Positions 15,450-24,723 of a DNA stretch of 64,000 nt are shown here, piece after piece. Source of the DNA: JACMQW01 sp964536965 (GTDB taxonomy: Bacteria > Bdellovibrionota > UBA1018). Below the pieces are notes generated by a model. That model was not told the DNA's origin. It worked only from the letters and a program-made list of their open reading frames with translations, and did not search any database. The DNA lies in the NCBI GenBank assembly GCA_964536965.1, contig CAZIAL010000005.1, positions 1 to 64,000 of the forward strand, in the 5' to 3' direction. The first letter of the stretch is position 1, and the number at the start of each line of letters is the position of its first letter. The position numbers were made by a program, and so were the translations under genes.

Positions 15450-17996
15450 ATGAAAAAATCAAACTTCATCGCTTACCCCATTTTCTCGCTCGCGATCCTT
15501 CTCGCCGGCGGAAACTTCGCCTCGGCGGAAGAACCCCAGATCACTTGTCAGCGGGCGAGCCCGGGGAAAAAGCTCACGCCGGAAACCACCATTACCAATA
15601 CCAACGGAAGAGGCAGTGGAACGGTTCCCGCCACGAGTTGCGGCTTCTGGCATATGAGCATGAGGAACAAGTTCGGTAACTGTAACGCGAGCTGCGACAT
15701 CGGCGAAGTGTGGCAGGACTGGGAGTCGATCGTGAAGGGGTCCTCCGGAGTGACGGGGAAGCGGATGACCTCCGTAAAATCGACCGCGAAATACCGGATG
15801 GCCGGATTCTGGGCCCAGGGCGGATGTAGCGATAATAACGAGAACGCGGCGAGGACCTACTGCGGGAGCGAGGTCGCGAACCTCAACGGAGGCGCGCCTA
15901 GCCAGACCAACTATTATTGTCCAGATGCCGAAAAGGCCGAATACCGAAATCAGGGCGCGATCGTTTCCGCGTCGTGCGACCAGTTTAATCCGGCGAATCA
16001 CTGCTCGCAGTACGAGCCCCAGTACAACTGCAATAACTACTTCATGTACGGCGGTAGCTGTACGAGTCTCTTTCCCGCCGGGGAAGAAGAGTATTGCTGC
16101 GGCTCGAGCGAGTACTACGCGGATCAGATGGAGTACAACCAGTGCTACAACACCTATCAGACGCAGTATAACTCCTGCGTGAACCAGCTCGTGGCCGGCG
16201 AAACAGAGTGTTACTGTAAGCAGACTGGCGGCGTGCCGATGTACTATAAGTTCGACACCTCGGTCGGTGCGTGGCGCTGTAGAAAATGTTCCGACGATTA
16301 TCCAGCGGGCTACGTCGAAGACCCGACGAACGGAAGCTCGTGTAAAGCCCCGTGCAACGCGGGAATGTCGTGGGACGCGGTCACGAACACTTGTATTAAC
16401 GACTGCGAAAACCGTCCGGGAATGTCCGAAGTCTTAATCGGCTCCAGCCGGGAATGTTTGCCCGACTGCGCTCCGAACGAGACTCGTCCACCTGGCGAGC
16501 GCGCCTGTAAGAAGCTCTGTCCGGACGGCATGGACGTCTCCAACGGCCTCTGCGTTTGCAGCGCCCCTAACTTTAACAACTCCGGCACGCCCTACACGCG
16601 GGTTCCGGTCGAACCTCGAACTCTGAGCACGACGCCGTTCCCCGCGTGGGCCGCGGCACCGCCGATCCTGGCGAACGGATCGACGACGACCGGATTCGCG
16701 TGCGGATGTTCGATGCCGGGCAGTCCGGTCCAGGTCGCCGTCCACGATACTTACGAAGCGATCATCTCGCCTTCGGCAAGCGCGTTTCCCGTCACGAGTC
16801 GCCCCGCGTACGGGATCGTGGGGGTCATGACCTCCGCGGCGGGAGCTGCGAACGCGCAGTACTCCTGCGGCTGCCCGAACTTTAACGAGAAGTTCGAAGT
16901 GGTCGGCGGAGTCGCGCGCTGTGTGCCGAAGATCGCTCCGGCCGCGGCGAACGGCGAAGGACTCGTCCTCGCACCGGTCGATCAGTCGCGCCTGACGACG
17001 CTGGCCGACCGCACGCTCCAGGGAATTCGTGATGCTTTCTCCGATCGCGTGACGGCTCCCTTTGCGATGCTTCGCTCCCAGTCTTCGGGAACCGACCTCG
17101 CGATGTCCTACGCGCGTAAGGTCTGGCGCTGCGCCGATGGTTATAAACTGAATGGAAACGGCACGGCGTGCGTCCGCAAGGGCCAGACGCCGGCGGATAT
17201 TCTCGCGGAATCCTGCTCGGATACGGCGCCGGGAACGACGATCGCTTCGTCGCTCTTCGTGCCGGCCACGGTCCAGGGGCAGTTTGCCAACCTGACCAAC
17301 CGAAATCTGGCTTGCTGTCTGAGCCGGAAGCCCAACGATACCACGCCCGCGAAGTATCACTGCCTAGGGACCGATGCGCAGGCTTACGAGTCGGCTCCGG
17401 GCGCGGGGGATGGCTTCAACAACTTCTACAACGCCGGCTCGGCGGGCGGGCAGGACTGGAACGGTCTTGCTTTTCCGAACCGCTTCTTCCTCCGTGATTC
17501 GAACGGTCGAGCGGTCACGGGGATTTATCGGAAAGATGGATCGCGCTGTAACCTGATCGACGGGTTGCCGGCGAACGTGCAGCTCGGCGCGCTGAATACC
17601 GTCATCGCCAATGCGCAGGCGAATCGATCGGCGAACCCGTTTGCGGGAATCGCGGGTGTGACCGCCAGTGCGCGGGATCAGCAAGAGTGTCGGTTCGTCC
17701 TGCGAACGGCGATCGAGATGAGCTGTCCGGCGAATATCGCCCCCGGCCCGGGAGTCGCGCTGAACTCCATGGAGTTTCCGGCGACGAGCGGTCAGTATCG
17801 TTCCGCGTACGCAGGTCTGCCTGCCAACACCGTCCGCAGGTGCTTCACGCCGAGCGCGATTCGCGTCCACTACGAGCTCCGGGATATGAGCGATTCGTCG
17901 AAGACGGGGACCGTCGTTCATCGCTCGATCAGCTCGGTCGGCGCCAACGGGGAGGCGACAAACACGCTCGACCCGGCCAAGGTGCTCGGCAACTAA
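15450..17996 (+). CDS. Large secreted cysteine-rich protein, module C
   Basis: 848 residues, signal peptide (IAYPIFSLAILLAGGNFASA). Residues ~30-500 are very rich in Cys, Asn, Tyr and Gly, with many CxC, CC and CxxC patterns (for example EYCCGSSEYYADQMEYNQCY). Residues ~586-848 carry the domain shared with the 5467 and 13525 proteins: ACC near 619-621, FPNRFF, GIYRKDGSRC (690-699), IEMSC and a final RCFTPSAIRVHYELRDMSD. It therefore looks like a fusion of a cysteine-rich surface region to the domain that is encoded alone or with a short head in modules A and B. It is followed by a strong terminator. Probable pilus-linked exoprotein; function unknown. Confidence 0.72.
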   Translation: MKKSNFIAYPIFSLAILLAGGNFASAEEPQITCQRASPGKKLTPETTITNTNGRGSGTVPATSCGFWHMSMRNKFGNCNASCDIGEVWQDWESIVKGSSGVTGKRMTSVKSTAKYRMAGFWAQGGCSDNNENAARTYCGSEVANLNGGAPSQTNYYCPDAEKAEYRNQGAIVSASCDQFNPANHCSQYEPQYNCNNYFMYGGSCTSLFPAGEEEYCCGSSEYYADQMEYNQCYNTYQTQYNSCVNQLVAGETECYCKQTGGVPMYYKFDTSVGAWRCRKCSDDYPAGYVEDPTNGSSCKAPCNAGMSWDAVTNTCINDCENRPGMSEVLIGSSRECLPDCAPNETRPPGERACKKLCPDGMDVSNGLCVCSAPNFNNSGTPYTRVPVEPRTLSTTPFPAWAAAPPILANGSTTTGFACGCSMPGSPVQVAVHDTYEAIISPSASAFPVTSRPAYGIVGVMTSAAGAANAQYSCGCPNFNEKFEVVGGVARCVPKIAPAAANGEGLVLAPVDQSRLTTLADRTLQGIRDAFSDRVTAPFAMLRSQSSGTDLAMSYARKVWRCADGYKLNGNGTACVRKGQTPADILAESCSDTAPGTTIASSLFVPATVQGQFANLTNRNLACCLSRKPNDTTPAKYHCLGTDAQAYESAPGAGDGFNNFYNAGSAGGQDWNGLAFPNRFFLRDSNGRAVTGIYRKDGSRCNLIDGLPANVQLGALNTVIANAQANRSANPFAGIAGVTASARDQQECRFVLRTAIEMSCPANIAPGPGVALNSMEFPATSGQYRSAYAGLPANTVRRCFTPSAIRVHYELRDMSDSSKTGTVVHRSISSVGANGEATNTLDPAKVLGN

Positions 17997-18018
17997 GCAC
18001 CGCATCGATTCCGCTTTG

Positions 18019-18052
18019 AAAGGCCCGGCGTGCCCTGCACGGCCGGGCCTTT
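18019..18052 (+). terminator. Strong intrinsic terminator after module C
   Basis: AAAGGCCCGGC (18019-18029) pairs perfectly with GCCGGGCCTTT (18042-18052), giving an 11-bp stem with a 12-nt loop. A T-rich run (CCATTTTCC) follows. It begins 22 nt after the stop of the 848-residue protein gene. Confidence 0.88.
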
Positions 18053-18157
18053 CCATTTTCCGAGAGTGCGGGCTTCGCGGAGGCCGATGCGTCCCCGAAT
18101 CCGGAAAACCGCTGAGTTAGCGCGTACTTAACGCGTGGCGAAGTCGTGGTTTGCAAA

Positions 18158-18186
18158 TTGACTCCATGCACCTGGCGCGGTATCTC
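18158..18186 (+). promoter_or_regulatory. Candidate promoter placing the start codon at or near +1
   Basis: TTGACT (18158-18163), a 17-nt spacer and TATCTC (18181-18186) form a sigma-70-like pair ending 8 nt before the ATG at 18195. No purine-rich ribosome site precedes that ATG (it follows a pyrimidine tract), so the transcript may be leaderless. The -10 match is weak. Confidence 0.4.
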
Positions 18187-18194
18187 CCTCCCAT

Positions 18195-20207
18195 ATGTCA
18201 TCTCCCGCGATCGCCGTTACCGAGAACGAAAGTTCGAGCTTAGTTCCCGGTTTCTCCGGCCAGAAGCTCACGCTGAGTCTATTCACCCAGATGGCGGGCA
18301 AACTCGCCGGACATCCTTTCGTCAAGGTCGTGCTGGACCGAGAAACGGGCAAGGCCCATTTCATCAACAACAACCGTTATCCTTTCCATGCGGATTACGT
18401 CGGCGAGCAAATTCTCGGGAAGCCGCCCGGCGCGATCGATCTTGAAATCGACGCCTTTAATCAGACGGTCTATTTCGATGCCGATCGCCGTTTTTATTTC
18501 GGCATTCTTTCGCTCCAGAAAACGCCGGACGCGGTCCCCGAGATTAACTTCCTGACCCTCGAAACGGTGGAAGTCGATACGATGGATCGGTCCATGGTCG
18601 AGTTCTTCTTTAGGGGCGTGAAAGAGTGGGTCGACCCGCTCATCCCCGTCCTGTTCAAGCCGGCCAATACGCTCCAGGAAGCGATCGTGAAAGAAATCGA
18701 TCCGGCGTCTCTGCCCCGGATCTTCTCCCATGAACTTTTCGCCACCGCCCGTTTCATCGCCCTGAATCCCGGCCGCTCCCTGGGCCGCATTCGCGCGTTC
18801 AAGTCCGAGATGGACTACAAACGCGTGGCCCATACGATCGAGTGGTACGATATCGTCGTCATGCACCGGGTGCCTGACGATATTCCGCGGATCGCGGGAA
18901 TCGTAAACGCCCACCATACGACGCCGCTTTCCCATACGAACGTGCTCGCGTCCGGATGGAAGATTCCGAACTGTATCCAGCTCGGAATCTTCGAGAAGAT
19001 CGAGCGCGAGAATCTGCATGAGCAATGGGTAGAATACGTCGTCGAGAATTCCGCCGATGAGCTATCCTTTAGAAAAGCCGAGGCGCCTAAAGACGTTCAG
19101 GCGCCCGCCTGGAAAGTGAACCGCGTCGAGATCGAATCTCCGGAGATCGCGAATACCCCGATTCTCTCGCTCGACCATCTCCGCGCCGCTGACCGCTACA
19201 AATACGGTACGAAGTCGGCGAATCTCGGCGAAATGCGCTATGTGCTCGCCCATGGGAGCGAACGGATGCTCGGCTTCTACCGCATGCCGCGCCCACCGCG
19301 CGAGAATCTCATGCCGTATCTCGCGAAATTCCTCGGGGTGCCGGAGCAGACCGAGAACATGGGATCGGTCGCCCATGAGTTCCTGAAGAAAGCGGTCCGG
19401 GTGCCGAGTGGGATCGCGATCCCGTTCTCCGTCCAGCAGGAGTTCCTCGAGAGCGCCTCCCAGATCCAGCAAGCGATCGGCAAACTGAAGATGGCGCTCG
19501 AGCTCGAAGCGCGCGAAATCGAGTCGCTCTGCCTCCAGCTGCAGCAGATGATCCGCCAGGTGCGGATGCCGGATAAAATCCGGAACCGCATCGATGCCGA
19601 GATCGCGAAGCACTTGCCGGGCGTCTCCTCGTTCGTCGTACGATCGAGTTCGAACGCCGAGGACCTCCAAGGATTCTCGGCCGCCGGGATTTACGAATCG
19701 ATCAGCCATGTTTCCCAAGCCGACAAGATCTTCGAGTCCGTGAAAGAAGTCTGGGCCTCGCTGCTTTCGCCGCGTTCCGTGCGACTTCGACATCAGGTCG
19801 GCATTTCGCTCGATGACTGCTACATGGGCGTCCTGATCCAGGAAATGGTCGAGTCCGACATCGGGGGGGTTCTCGTCACGACGAATCCGTCGAACCGCCA
19901 GGATTTCCGCAGCGTTTACATGAACGTTTCCGCGAAGTCCGTCGAGAACGTCGTTCACGGTTCGGTCCTGCCGATCCAGATGCTCTATAATACGGTCGAA
20001 GGCGGGGGGCGAACGATGAGTCTCGGCGATTTCTCGGAAGGAATCACTCCCGCGCAGGCCGTGACCCTCCAGAAGCTGGCCTTCGCCGGCCGGCTCCTCC
20101 AGAGCCATTTTTCGCCGGACTATACCTTCAGCCAACCCGTCGATATCGAGTGGCTCGCGGGCAATTCGGGGATTAACCTGCTCCAGCTCCGCCCTTATTC
20201 GGAATGA
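18195..20207 (+). CDS. PEP synthase-like protein with swapped domain order
   Basis: 670 residues. A swivelling phosphohistidine-like segment lies near residues 239-256 (HHTTPLSHTNVLASGWKIPN, compare GGxTSHxAIxAR in PEP synthase). It precedes, rather than follows, a PEP/pyruvate-binding ATP-grasp domain (about 330-670) that contains KSANLGEM, VRSSSNAEDLQGFSAAGIYES and a final VDIEWLAG...LLQLRPYS. The PEP-binding TIM barrel of PpsA is absent. Proteins of this type are usually annotated only as PEP/pyruvate-binding domain proteins. It may phosphorylate a small molecule or polysaccharide via a phosphohistidine. It overlaps the MFS gene start (ATGA), so a linked transport function is possible. Confidence 0.8.
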   Translation: MSSPAIAVTENESSSLVPGFSGQKLTLSLFTQMAGKLAGHPFVKVVLDRETGKAHFINNNRYPFHADYVGEQILGKPPGAIDLEIDAFNQTVYFDADRRFYFGILSLQKTPDAVPEINFLTLETVEVDTMDRSMVEFFFRGVKEWVDPLIPVLFKPANTLQEAIVKEIDPASLPRIFSHELFATARFIALNPGRSLGRIRAFKSEMDYKRVAHTIEWYDIVVMHRVPDDIPRIAGIVNAHHTTPLSHTNVLASGWKIPNCIQLGIFEKIERENLHEQWVEYVVENSADELSFRKAEAPKDVQAPAWKVNRVEIESPEIANTPILSLDHLRAADRYKYGTKSANLGEMRYVLAHGSERMLGFYRMPRPPRENLMPYLAKFLGVPEQTENMGSVAHEFLKKAVRVPSGIAIPFSVQQEFLESASQIQQAIGKLKMALELEAREIESLCLQLQQMIRQVRMPDKIRNRIDAEIAKHLPGVSSFVVRSSSNAEDLQGFSAAGIYESISHVSQADKIFESVKEVWASLLSPRSVRLRHQVGISLDDCYMGVLIQEMVESDIGGVLVTTNPSNRQDFRSVYMNVSAKSVENVVHGSVLPIQMLYNTVEGGGRTMSLGDFSEGITPAQAVTLQKLAFAGRLLQSHFSPDYTFSQPVDIEWLAGNSGINLLQLRPYSE

Positions 20208-21496
20208 GCATGGACACGTCCGTGGAACAGCGTCGGGCGAAGGTCGTCCGGGCTTACTATTTCTTCCAGTTCTTTTTTACGCTCCTTTTCTGGACCCCGA
20301 TCTTTTTCGAGTTCCAGAAGCGGCTCGGTCTCGAAGAGGGCGAGATCTTCCGAATCCAGAGCATCTATTACGTTTTTTTCTGCCTCTTCGAGATCCCGAC
20401 GGGATATTTCGCCGATCGATTCGGATATCGGCGGTCGATGAAGTTCGGTGCCGTCCTCCTGGTCGTCTCGAATCTGATCGCGGTCGCGGCCGAGAGTTTC
20501 TCCGGCTACGTTTTCGCGGCGATGGTGCTCCACTGGGTTCTGATCGCTGCCGCCCGATCGTTCGTTTCCGGGGCATCGACCGCCTATCTCTACGAATATC
20601 TCCGGCGCTCCGGACTCAGCACTCAGGAATTTAAACGCGTCGAGGGTAACGCCCGGGCCTATTCGCTGCTCGGTCGCGTCCTCTGTTTCGCGGTGATCGG
20701 TTTCCTCATGGAGTGGAAACTCTCGCTCCCGTACTGGCTCACGGCGGCTTCGGCCGCCGTTTCCGTCGGGATCGTGGCCTGGCTGCCCGAGTTTACCAGC
20801 CACCCAACGGCGGAAGAGGCGAAGCGTCTTCGCCCTTCGCTGGGTTCGGCGTTTCTCCAGGCGATGCGCTCCAGGTGGCTCGTTCTGCTCATGTTCCAGG
20901 GGGTCGTGCTCTTCGTCCTGGCGCGCGTGATCAGCGTGAATCTCTTCCAGCCGATCCTCCAGAGCAAAAGCTTCGGCATCGGTGCCTACGGAGTGATCAT
21001 GGGCGCGATGACGCTCGTCGAGGCAATCGGAGCCGCCCGGCCGCACTGGATGCGCAGATGGTTTCCCAAGGCCTACGCGCAGCCGGACGGCGGTCTGCGA
21101 GGAGATCTGGACTCCGTCGGCGTTCTCTCCGGGATGATGGCCGCGTCGATCGTCTTTATCCCGTTCGTCGGCCAGTGGGGGACGCTGGCGGTTTTAGGCT
21201 TCTTTTCCCTCGTCACGGGGCTCAGCTACCCGATCCAACGACAGGTGATGAATGATGCGATCCCCGATCCCGATTTTCGCGCCACGATCCTCTCGCTCGA
21301 AAGTCTGGTCGATCGCGCGGTTACCGCGGGAGTCGCGGCGAGCCTGGAGTTCCTCTCGCGCCAGATGGATCTCTTCCTGGTCTTCAGCGGCCTAGGTTCG
21401 CTCGCGCTGGTGGTCGGCGTCCAACTGATGATCCACTTCGAGCTTCGGCGAAGGGCTTTAGGGGACGGTAAAAAGAAGTCCGAGCCTTTCGTCTAG
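20204..21496 (+). CDS. MFS transporter
   Basis: 430 residues with about 12 hydrophobic segments. The loop between helices 2 and 3 reads GYFADRFGYRRSMKFG, the classical MFS motif A (GxxxDRxGRR). The start overlaps the stop of the PEP-synthase-like gene. The substrate cannot be told; the family includes drug and metabolite exporters. It ends in a basic tail that overlaps the convergent metallopeptidase gene by 4 bp, with no terminator between them. Confidence 0.85.
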   Translation: MSMDTSVEQRRAKVVRAYYFFQFFFTLLFWTPIFFEFQKRLGLEEGEIFRIQSIYYVFFCLFEIPTGYFADRFGYRRSMKFGAVLLVVSNLIAVAAESFSGYVFAAMVLHWVLIAAARSFVSGASTAYLYEYLRRSGLSTQEFKRVEGNARAYSLLGRVLCFAVIGFLMEWKLSLPYWLTAASAAVSVGIVAWLPEFTSHPTAEEAKRLRPSLGSAFLQAMRSRWLVLLMFQGVVLFVLARVISVNLFQPILQSKSFGIGAYGVIMGAMTLVEAIGAARPHWMRRWFPKAYAQPDGGLRGDLDSVGVLSGMMAASIVFIPFVGQWGTLAVLGFFSLVTGLSYPIQRQVMNDAIPDPDFRATILSLESLVDRAVTAGVAASLEFLSRQMDLFLVFSGLGSLALVVGVQLMIHFELRRRALGDGKKKSEPFV

Positions 21497-22620
21497 CGGT
21501 GGAGCTGGAGCTCGCTCGGAAGATTTCGGTAGAGAGCGCCGAGTGCCCGAAGTACCGTGACTTCTTCGGGATTCGTCCGATAAGTGCGGGCGCCCGGAGG
21601 CACCGGAAGTCCGAGGTACATCCGTCTCAGCGCCGCGCGATCGCGTGCGGATAGGCGCGCGACGAAGTCTTTCGCGAGCATGGCCTCGCAGAACGGACTG
21701 AACTTCGAAAACCGAAATTCGGGAAACGCCTGTTCAAGTCCCGCGGAAGCGCGCGGAAACTCGCAGAAGAGGTGGATCAGCGCAAACCCTTTCGCCAGGT
21801 CGTCCGCGCAGTAGTTCGTGATCGCGAAGGGATCGTATTCGGTCGCGAAGGTTTTCTCGTGTTTTTCCTGATCGTCGGTGTCGTCCGCATCGCGGCACCA
21901 GTCGGGCTGGCCCGTGGCGTAGTCGCTTCGTTTCTCTTCGTGCTGGAGCCCGGCCAGGTGGGAAACCTCGTGCAGAATCGTGATCTCCTGCAGGTCGCGT
22001 ACGAGCTTCCGGTCGAGTTCCTCGGCGAGGCGGTCGATCCGCGCGCGCTCGGAGACGGGCGCGGCCTTTCGGAGCGCGCGGGCCGCGTGGGCGACCGAGA
22101 AGTTTTCATTCTCCGCGACGAGGCGAGGGTTCAGAATGGTGCCCGAAGCCATGCCGAAGCGTTCGTTCTTGCGGAGATCCACGTCCTCGTCGCCGACGGT
22201 CGAAACTCCGTAATATTTCAGATCCGTGTCGGCAAAAATAAACGCGGGCGGATTCGGCGTATCCCGCGTGATCCCGCGGCAAGTCCGCCAACCGGCGAAG
22301 TGGATTCCCGTCGTGGCGGGAGAATATTCGCGTTCCATCAGTTCACGCGTCAGCCGCTCGAAGGGCGACTTCTCGACCACCGTGCGCACTCGGCGCAGAT
22401 CACGAAAAAGGCTCGAACGCCGCGCGATCTCCGTGTCGGCCAGTCCGAAGCAAACCTCGACCCGCGGATTCTTCCATGCGGCATCCGTATCGATCAGGGC
22501 GGACGGACCGGCGTGGGAGGCGAGGGGAGGAAAAAAGGAGGCGCTGAAAATAAAGAGGGCCGCCCGAATTCCGTTTCTTCCTGGGTTCAGGTTTTCGGAA
22601 GTCAGGCGGCCCTTTTTCAA
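21493..22620 (-). CDS. Exported metzincin-like zinc metallopeptidase
   Basis: 375 residues. Signal peptide: basic MKKGRLTSENLNPGRNG, then AALFIFSASFFPPLASHA. HEVSHLAGLQH at residues 217-227 fits HExxHxxGxxH, the metzincin zinc site. Six cysteines suggest disulfides. There is no recognisable prodomain and no subfamily I can name. The start lies 6 nt after the hppA stop, and a terminator-like hairpin falls within the signal-peptide codons, so expression may be attenuated from hppA transcription. Likely periplasmic or secreted protease. Confidence 0.72.
   Translation of the reverse strand: MKKGRLTSENLNPGRNGIRAALFIFSASFFPPLASHAGPSALIDTDAAWKNPRVEVCFGLADTEIARRSSLFRDLRRVRTVVEKSPFERLTRELMEREYSPATTGIHFAGWRTCRGITRDTPNPPAFIFADTDLKYYGVSTVGDEDVDLRKNERFGMASGTILNPRLVAENENFSVAHAARALRKAAPVSERARIDRLAEELDRKLVRDLQEITILHEVSHLAGLQHEEKRSDYATGQPDWCRDADDTDDQEKHEKTFATEYDPFAITNYCADDLAKGFALIHLFCEFPRASAGLEQAFPEFRFSKFSPFCEAMLAKDFVARLSARDRAALRRMYLGLPVPPGARTYRTNPEEVTVLRALGALYRNLPSELQLHR
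22556..22613 (-). terminator. Terminator-like hairpin inside the protease signal-peptide codons
   Basis: AGGGCCGCC (22556-22564) pairs with GGCGGCCCT (22605-22613), a perfect 9-bp GC-rich stem with a 40-nt loop. On the minus strand it is followed by TCTTTATTTTC, so it could end hppA transcription within the first codons of the downstream gene. The long loop reduces confidence. Confidence 0.4.
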
Positions 22621-22626
22621 TCTGGA

Positions 22627-24723
22627 TTACCGAAGGGCGATCAGTCCGGCGACGAGCAGCGAAACGACGCTCATCACCTTGATCAGAATGGCCACGCCCG
22701 GACCGGAGGTGTCCTTAAACGGATCGCCGACCATATCGCCGACGACGGCCGCTTTATGCACGTCCGAACCCTTTTTGTAGCCAGGCAGACCGCCTTTTTC
22801 GATGAATTTCTTGGCGTTGTCCCAGGCTCCGCCGGCGTTCGCCATGAAGAGCGCCATGGTCGCACCGACCGCGAGCGCGCCGGCGAGAAGACCCGCGAGA
22901 GCCGCTGGCCCGAGCAGATATCCGACGACCGGCGGAACGACGACGGCGACGAGACCCGGAAGAATCATTTCGTTCAGCGCCGCTTTCGTGGCGATGTCGA
23001 CGATCTTCTTCGGCTCCGGCTCCGCTTTCAGTTCCATCAGGCCCGGAATTTCGCGGAATTGGCGGCGAATTTCCTCGACGATCGCTCCCGCGGCGCGGCC
23101 GACGGCGAGCATCGTGGAAGCGCCGACGATGAATGGGAGAATCGAGCCGAGGAGGAGGCCGATCAGGACGCGCGCGTCCGTGATCAGAAGCTGGAGATCG
23201 CCCAGACCCGCAGCGGCGCGGGCATGGTTTACTTCCATGTTGAAGGCCGAGAAGAGCGCGACGACCGTGAGGGTCGCCGAGCCGATCGCGAAGCCTTTGC
23301 CGATCGCGGCCGTGGTATTTCCGACGGCGTCGAGTTCGTCGGTGATCGCGCGCACTTCCGGCCCGAGGCCGGACATCTCGGAGATCCCACCGGCGTTATC
23401 GGAGATCGGTCCGTAGGCATCGACGGTCATGACGACGGCTGTACCGCCGAGCATTCCGACGGCCGACATGGCGATCCCGTAAAGACCGAGGTAGCGATCC
23501 GCGATGTAGGCGACGACGGCGACGACGAACATCGGAATCGCGACGGATTCCATGCCGACCGCGAGACCGCGGATCAGGTTCGTGCCGGCGCCGGTGATCG
23601 ACGCTTCCGCGATGCGGGCGACCGGTTTCGAGGAGGTGTAATAGTCGGTGACGAGTCCGATGATCGCGCCGCCGATCGCGCCCGCGGCCAGCGCCACGGT
23701 CACGCCCTGGGTGATTCCCCAGAGCGGCATCAGGATCAGGGACGCGATCCCGAGAATGATCGGAGGGAAGATCAGGGTCAGGCGAAGGACCATCGCCGGA
23801 GCGCTGTTCTTCATCGCGCGCGCGATGAAGATCGAAACGATCGAAACGACGACGCCGATGGCGGAAAGTACGAGGGGGAGAAGCACGCCCGCGATGCGAT
23901 TCGTGGCTTCGTCGCCGTCGGCCATCAGAGTCGGCAGCACGCCGGCCGGGGCCGTGAGGGCGATCGCCATGGCGGCCACGATCGCGGCGACCATGGATTC
24001 GTAGATGTCCGCGCCCATTCCGGCGACGTCGCCGACGTTATCGCCGACGTTGTCCGCGATGACGCCTGGGTTGCGTGGGTCGTCTTCAGGAATGTTCTCG
24101 ATCACTTTACCCGCGATGTCGGAACCGACGTCGGCCGCTTTCGTGTAAATCCCGCCACCGATCCGCGCGAAGAGCGCGATCGAGCTCGCGCCGACGGCGA
24201 AGGAGTGGATGATGTTCGAGAGGTTCGGAGCGTCTTTAAAGAAGATATAGAGGAGACCCATGCCGAGGATCCCGAGACCCGCGACCGAGAGGCCCATGAC
24301 CGCGCCGCCGTCGAGGGCGACGAGCAGCGCCGTCGGACGATTGCCCGTGCGGGCAGCTTGAGACGTGCGCACGTTCGCGTAGGTCGCGGCCTTCATGCCG
24401 ATGAATCCGGCGAGGAGCGAGAGGAAGGCGCCGACCAGGAACGAGGCTCCCGCGACCCAGCCCAGCGACAACCCGATCGCGATGAAAACGACGACCGAGT
24501 AGATTCCGAGCACCTTGTACTGGCGGGCGAGGAACGCCATCGCGCCTTCACGGATGTAGGAGGCGATGCGGTTCATCGTCTCGTTGCCTTCAGGGAGCGC
24601 CTTCACGCGGAAATAGAAGAAGGCGGCGAAGAAGAGGCCGATCACGCCGATGACGGCCGAGGCGTTCGTCCAGAATCCCGAAATCAGGGTGGTAAATCCG
24701 TTAGTTTCCATCGCTGTATCCAT
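22627..24723 (-). CDS. hppA: Membrane-bound pyrophosphatase, K+-dependent type
   Basis: 698 residues with about 16 membrane helices. It couples pyrophosphate hydrolysis to H+ or Na+ export at the inner membrane. Diagnostic segments are GGGIYTKAADVGSDIAGKVE-like (GGIYTKAADVGSDIAG), DDPRNPGVIADNVGDNVGD, DAYGPISDNAGGISEM and GNTTAAIGKGFAIGSA. Ala in GNTTAA, where K+-independent enzymes have Lys, points to the K+-dependent class. Which ion is pumped cannot be settled from these motifs. It starts at ATG 24723 (24711 is also possible) and has a ~200-bp upstream gap for its own promoter. Confidence 0.96.
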   Translation of the reverse strand: MDTAMETNGFTTLISGFWTNASAVIGVIGLFFAAFFYFRVKALPEGNETMNRIASYIREGAMAFLARQYKVLGIYSVVVFIAIGLSLGWVAGASFLVGAFLSLLAGFIGMKAATYANVRTSQAARTGNRPTALLVALDGGAVMGLSVAGLGILGMGLLYIFFKDAPNLSNIIHSFAVGASSIALFARIGGGIYTKAADVGSDIAGKVIENIPEDDPRNPGVIADNVGDNVGDVAGMGADIYESMVAAIVAAMAIALTAPAGVLPTLMADGDEATNRIAGVLLPLVLSAIGVVVSIVSIFIARAMKNSAPAMVLRLTLIFPPIILGIASLILMPLWGITQGVTVALAAGAIGGAIIGLVTDYYTSSKPVARIAEASITGAGTNLIRGLAVGMESVAIPMFVVAVVAYIADRYLGLYGIAMSAVGMLGGTAVVMTVDAYGPISDNAGGISEMSGLGPEVRAITDELDAVGNTTAAIGKGFAIGSATLTVVALFSAFNMEVNHARAAAGLGDLQLLITDARVLIGLLLGSILPFIVGASTMLAVGRAAGAIVEEIRRQFREIPGLMELKAEPEPKKIVDIATKAALNEMILPGLVAVVVPPVVGYLLGPAALAGLLAGALAVGATMALFMANAGGAWDNAKKFIEKGGLPGYKKGSDVHKAAVVGDMVGDPFKDTSGPGVAILIKVMSVVSLLVAGLIALR

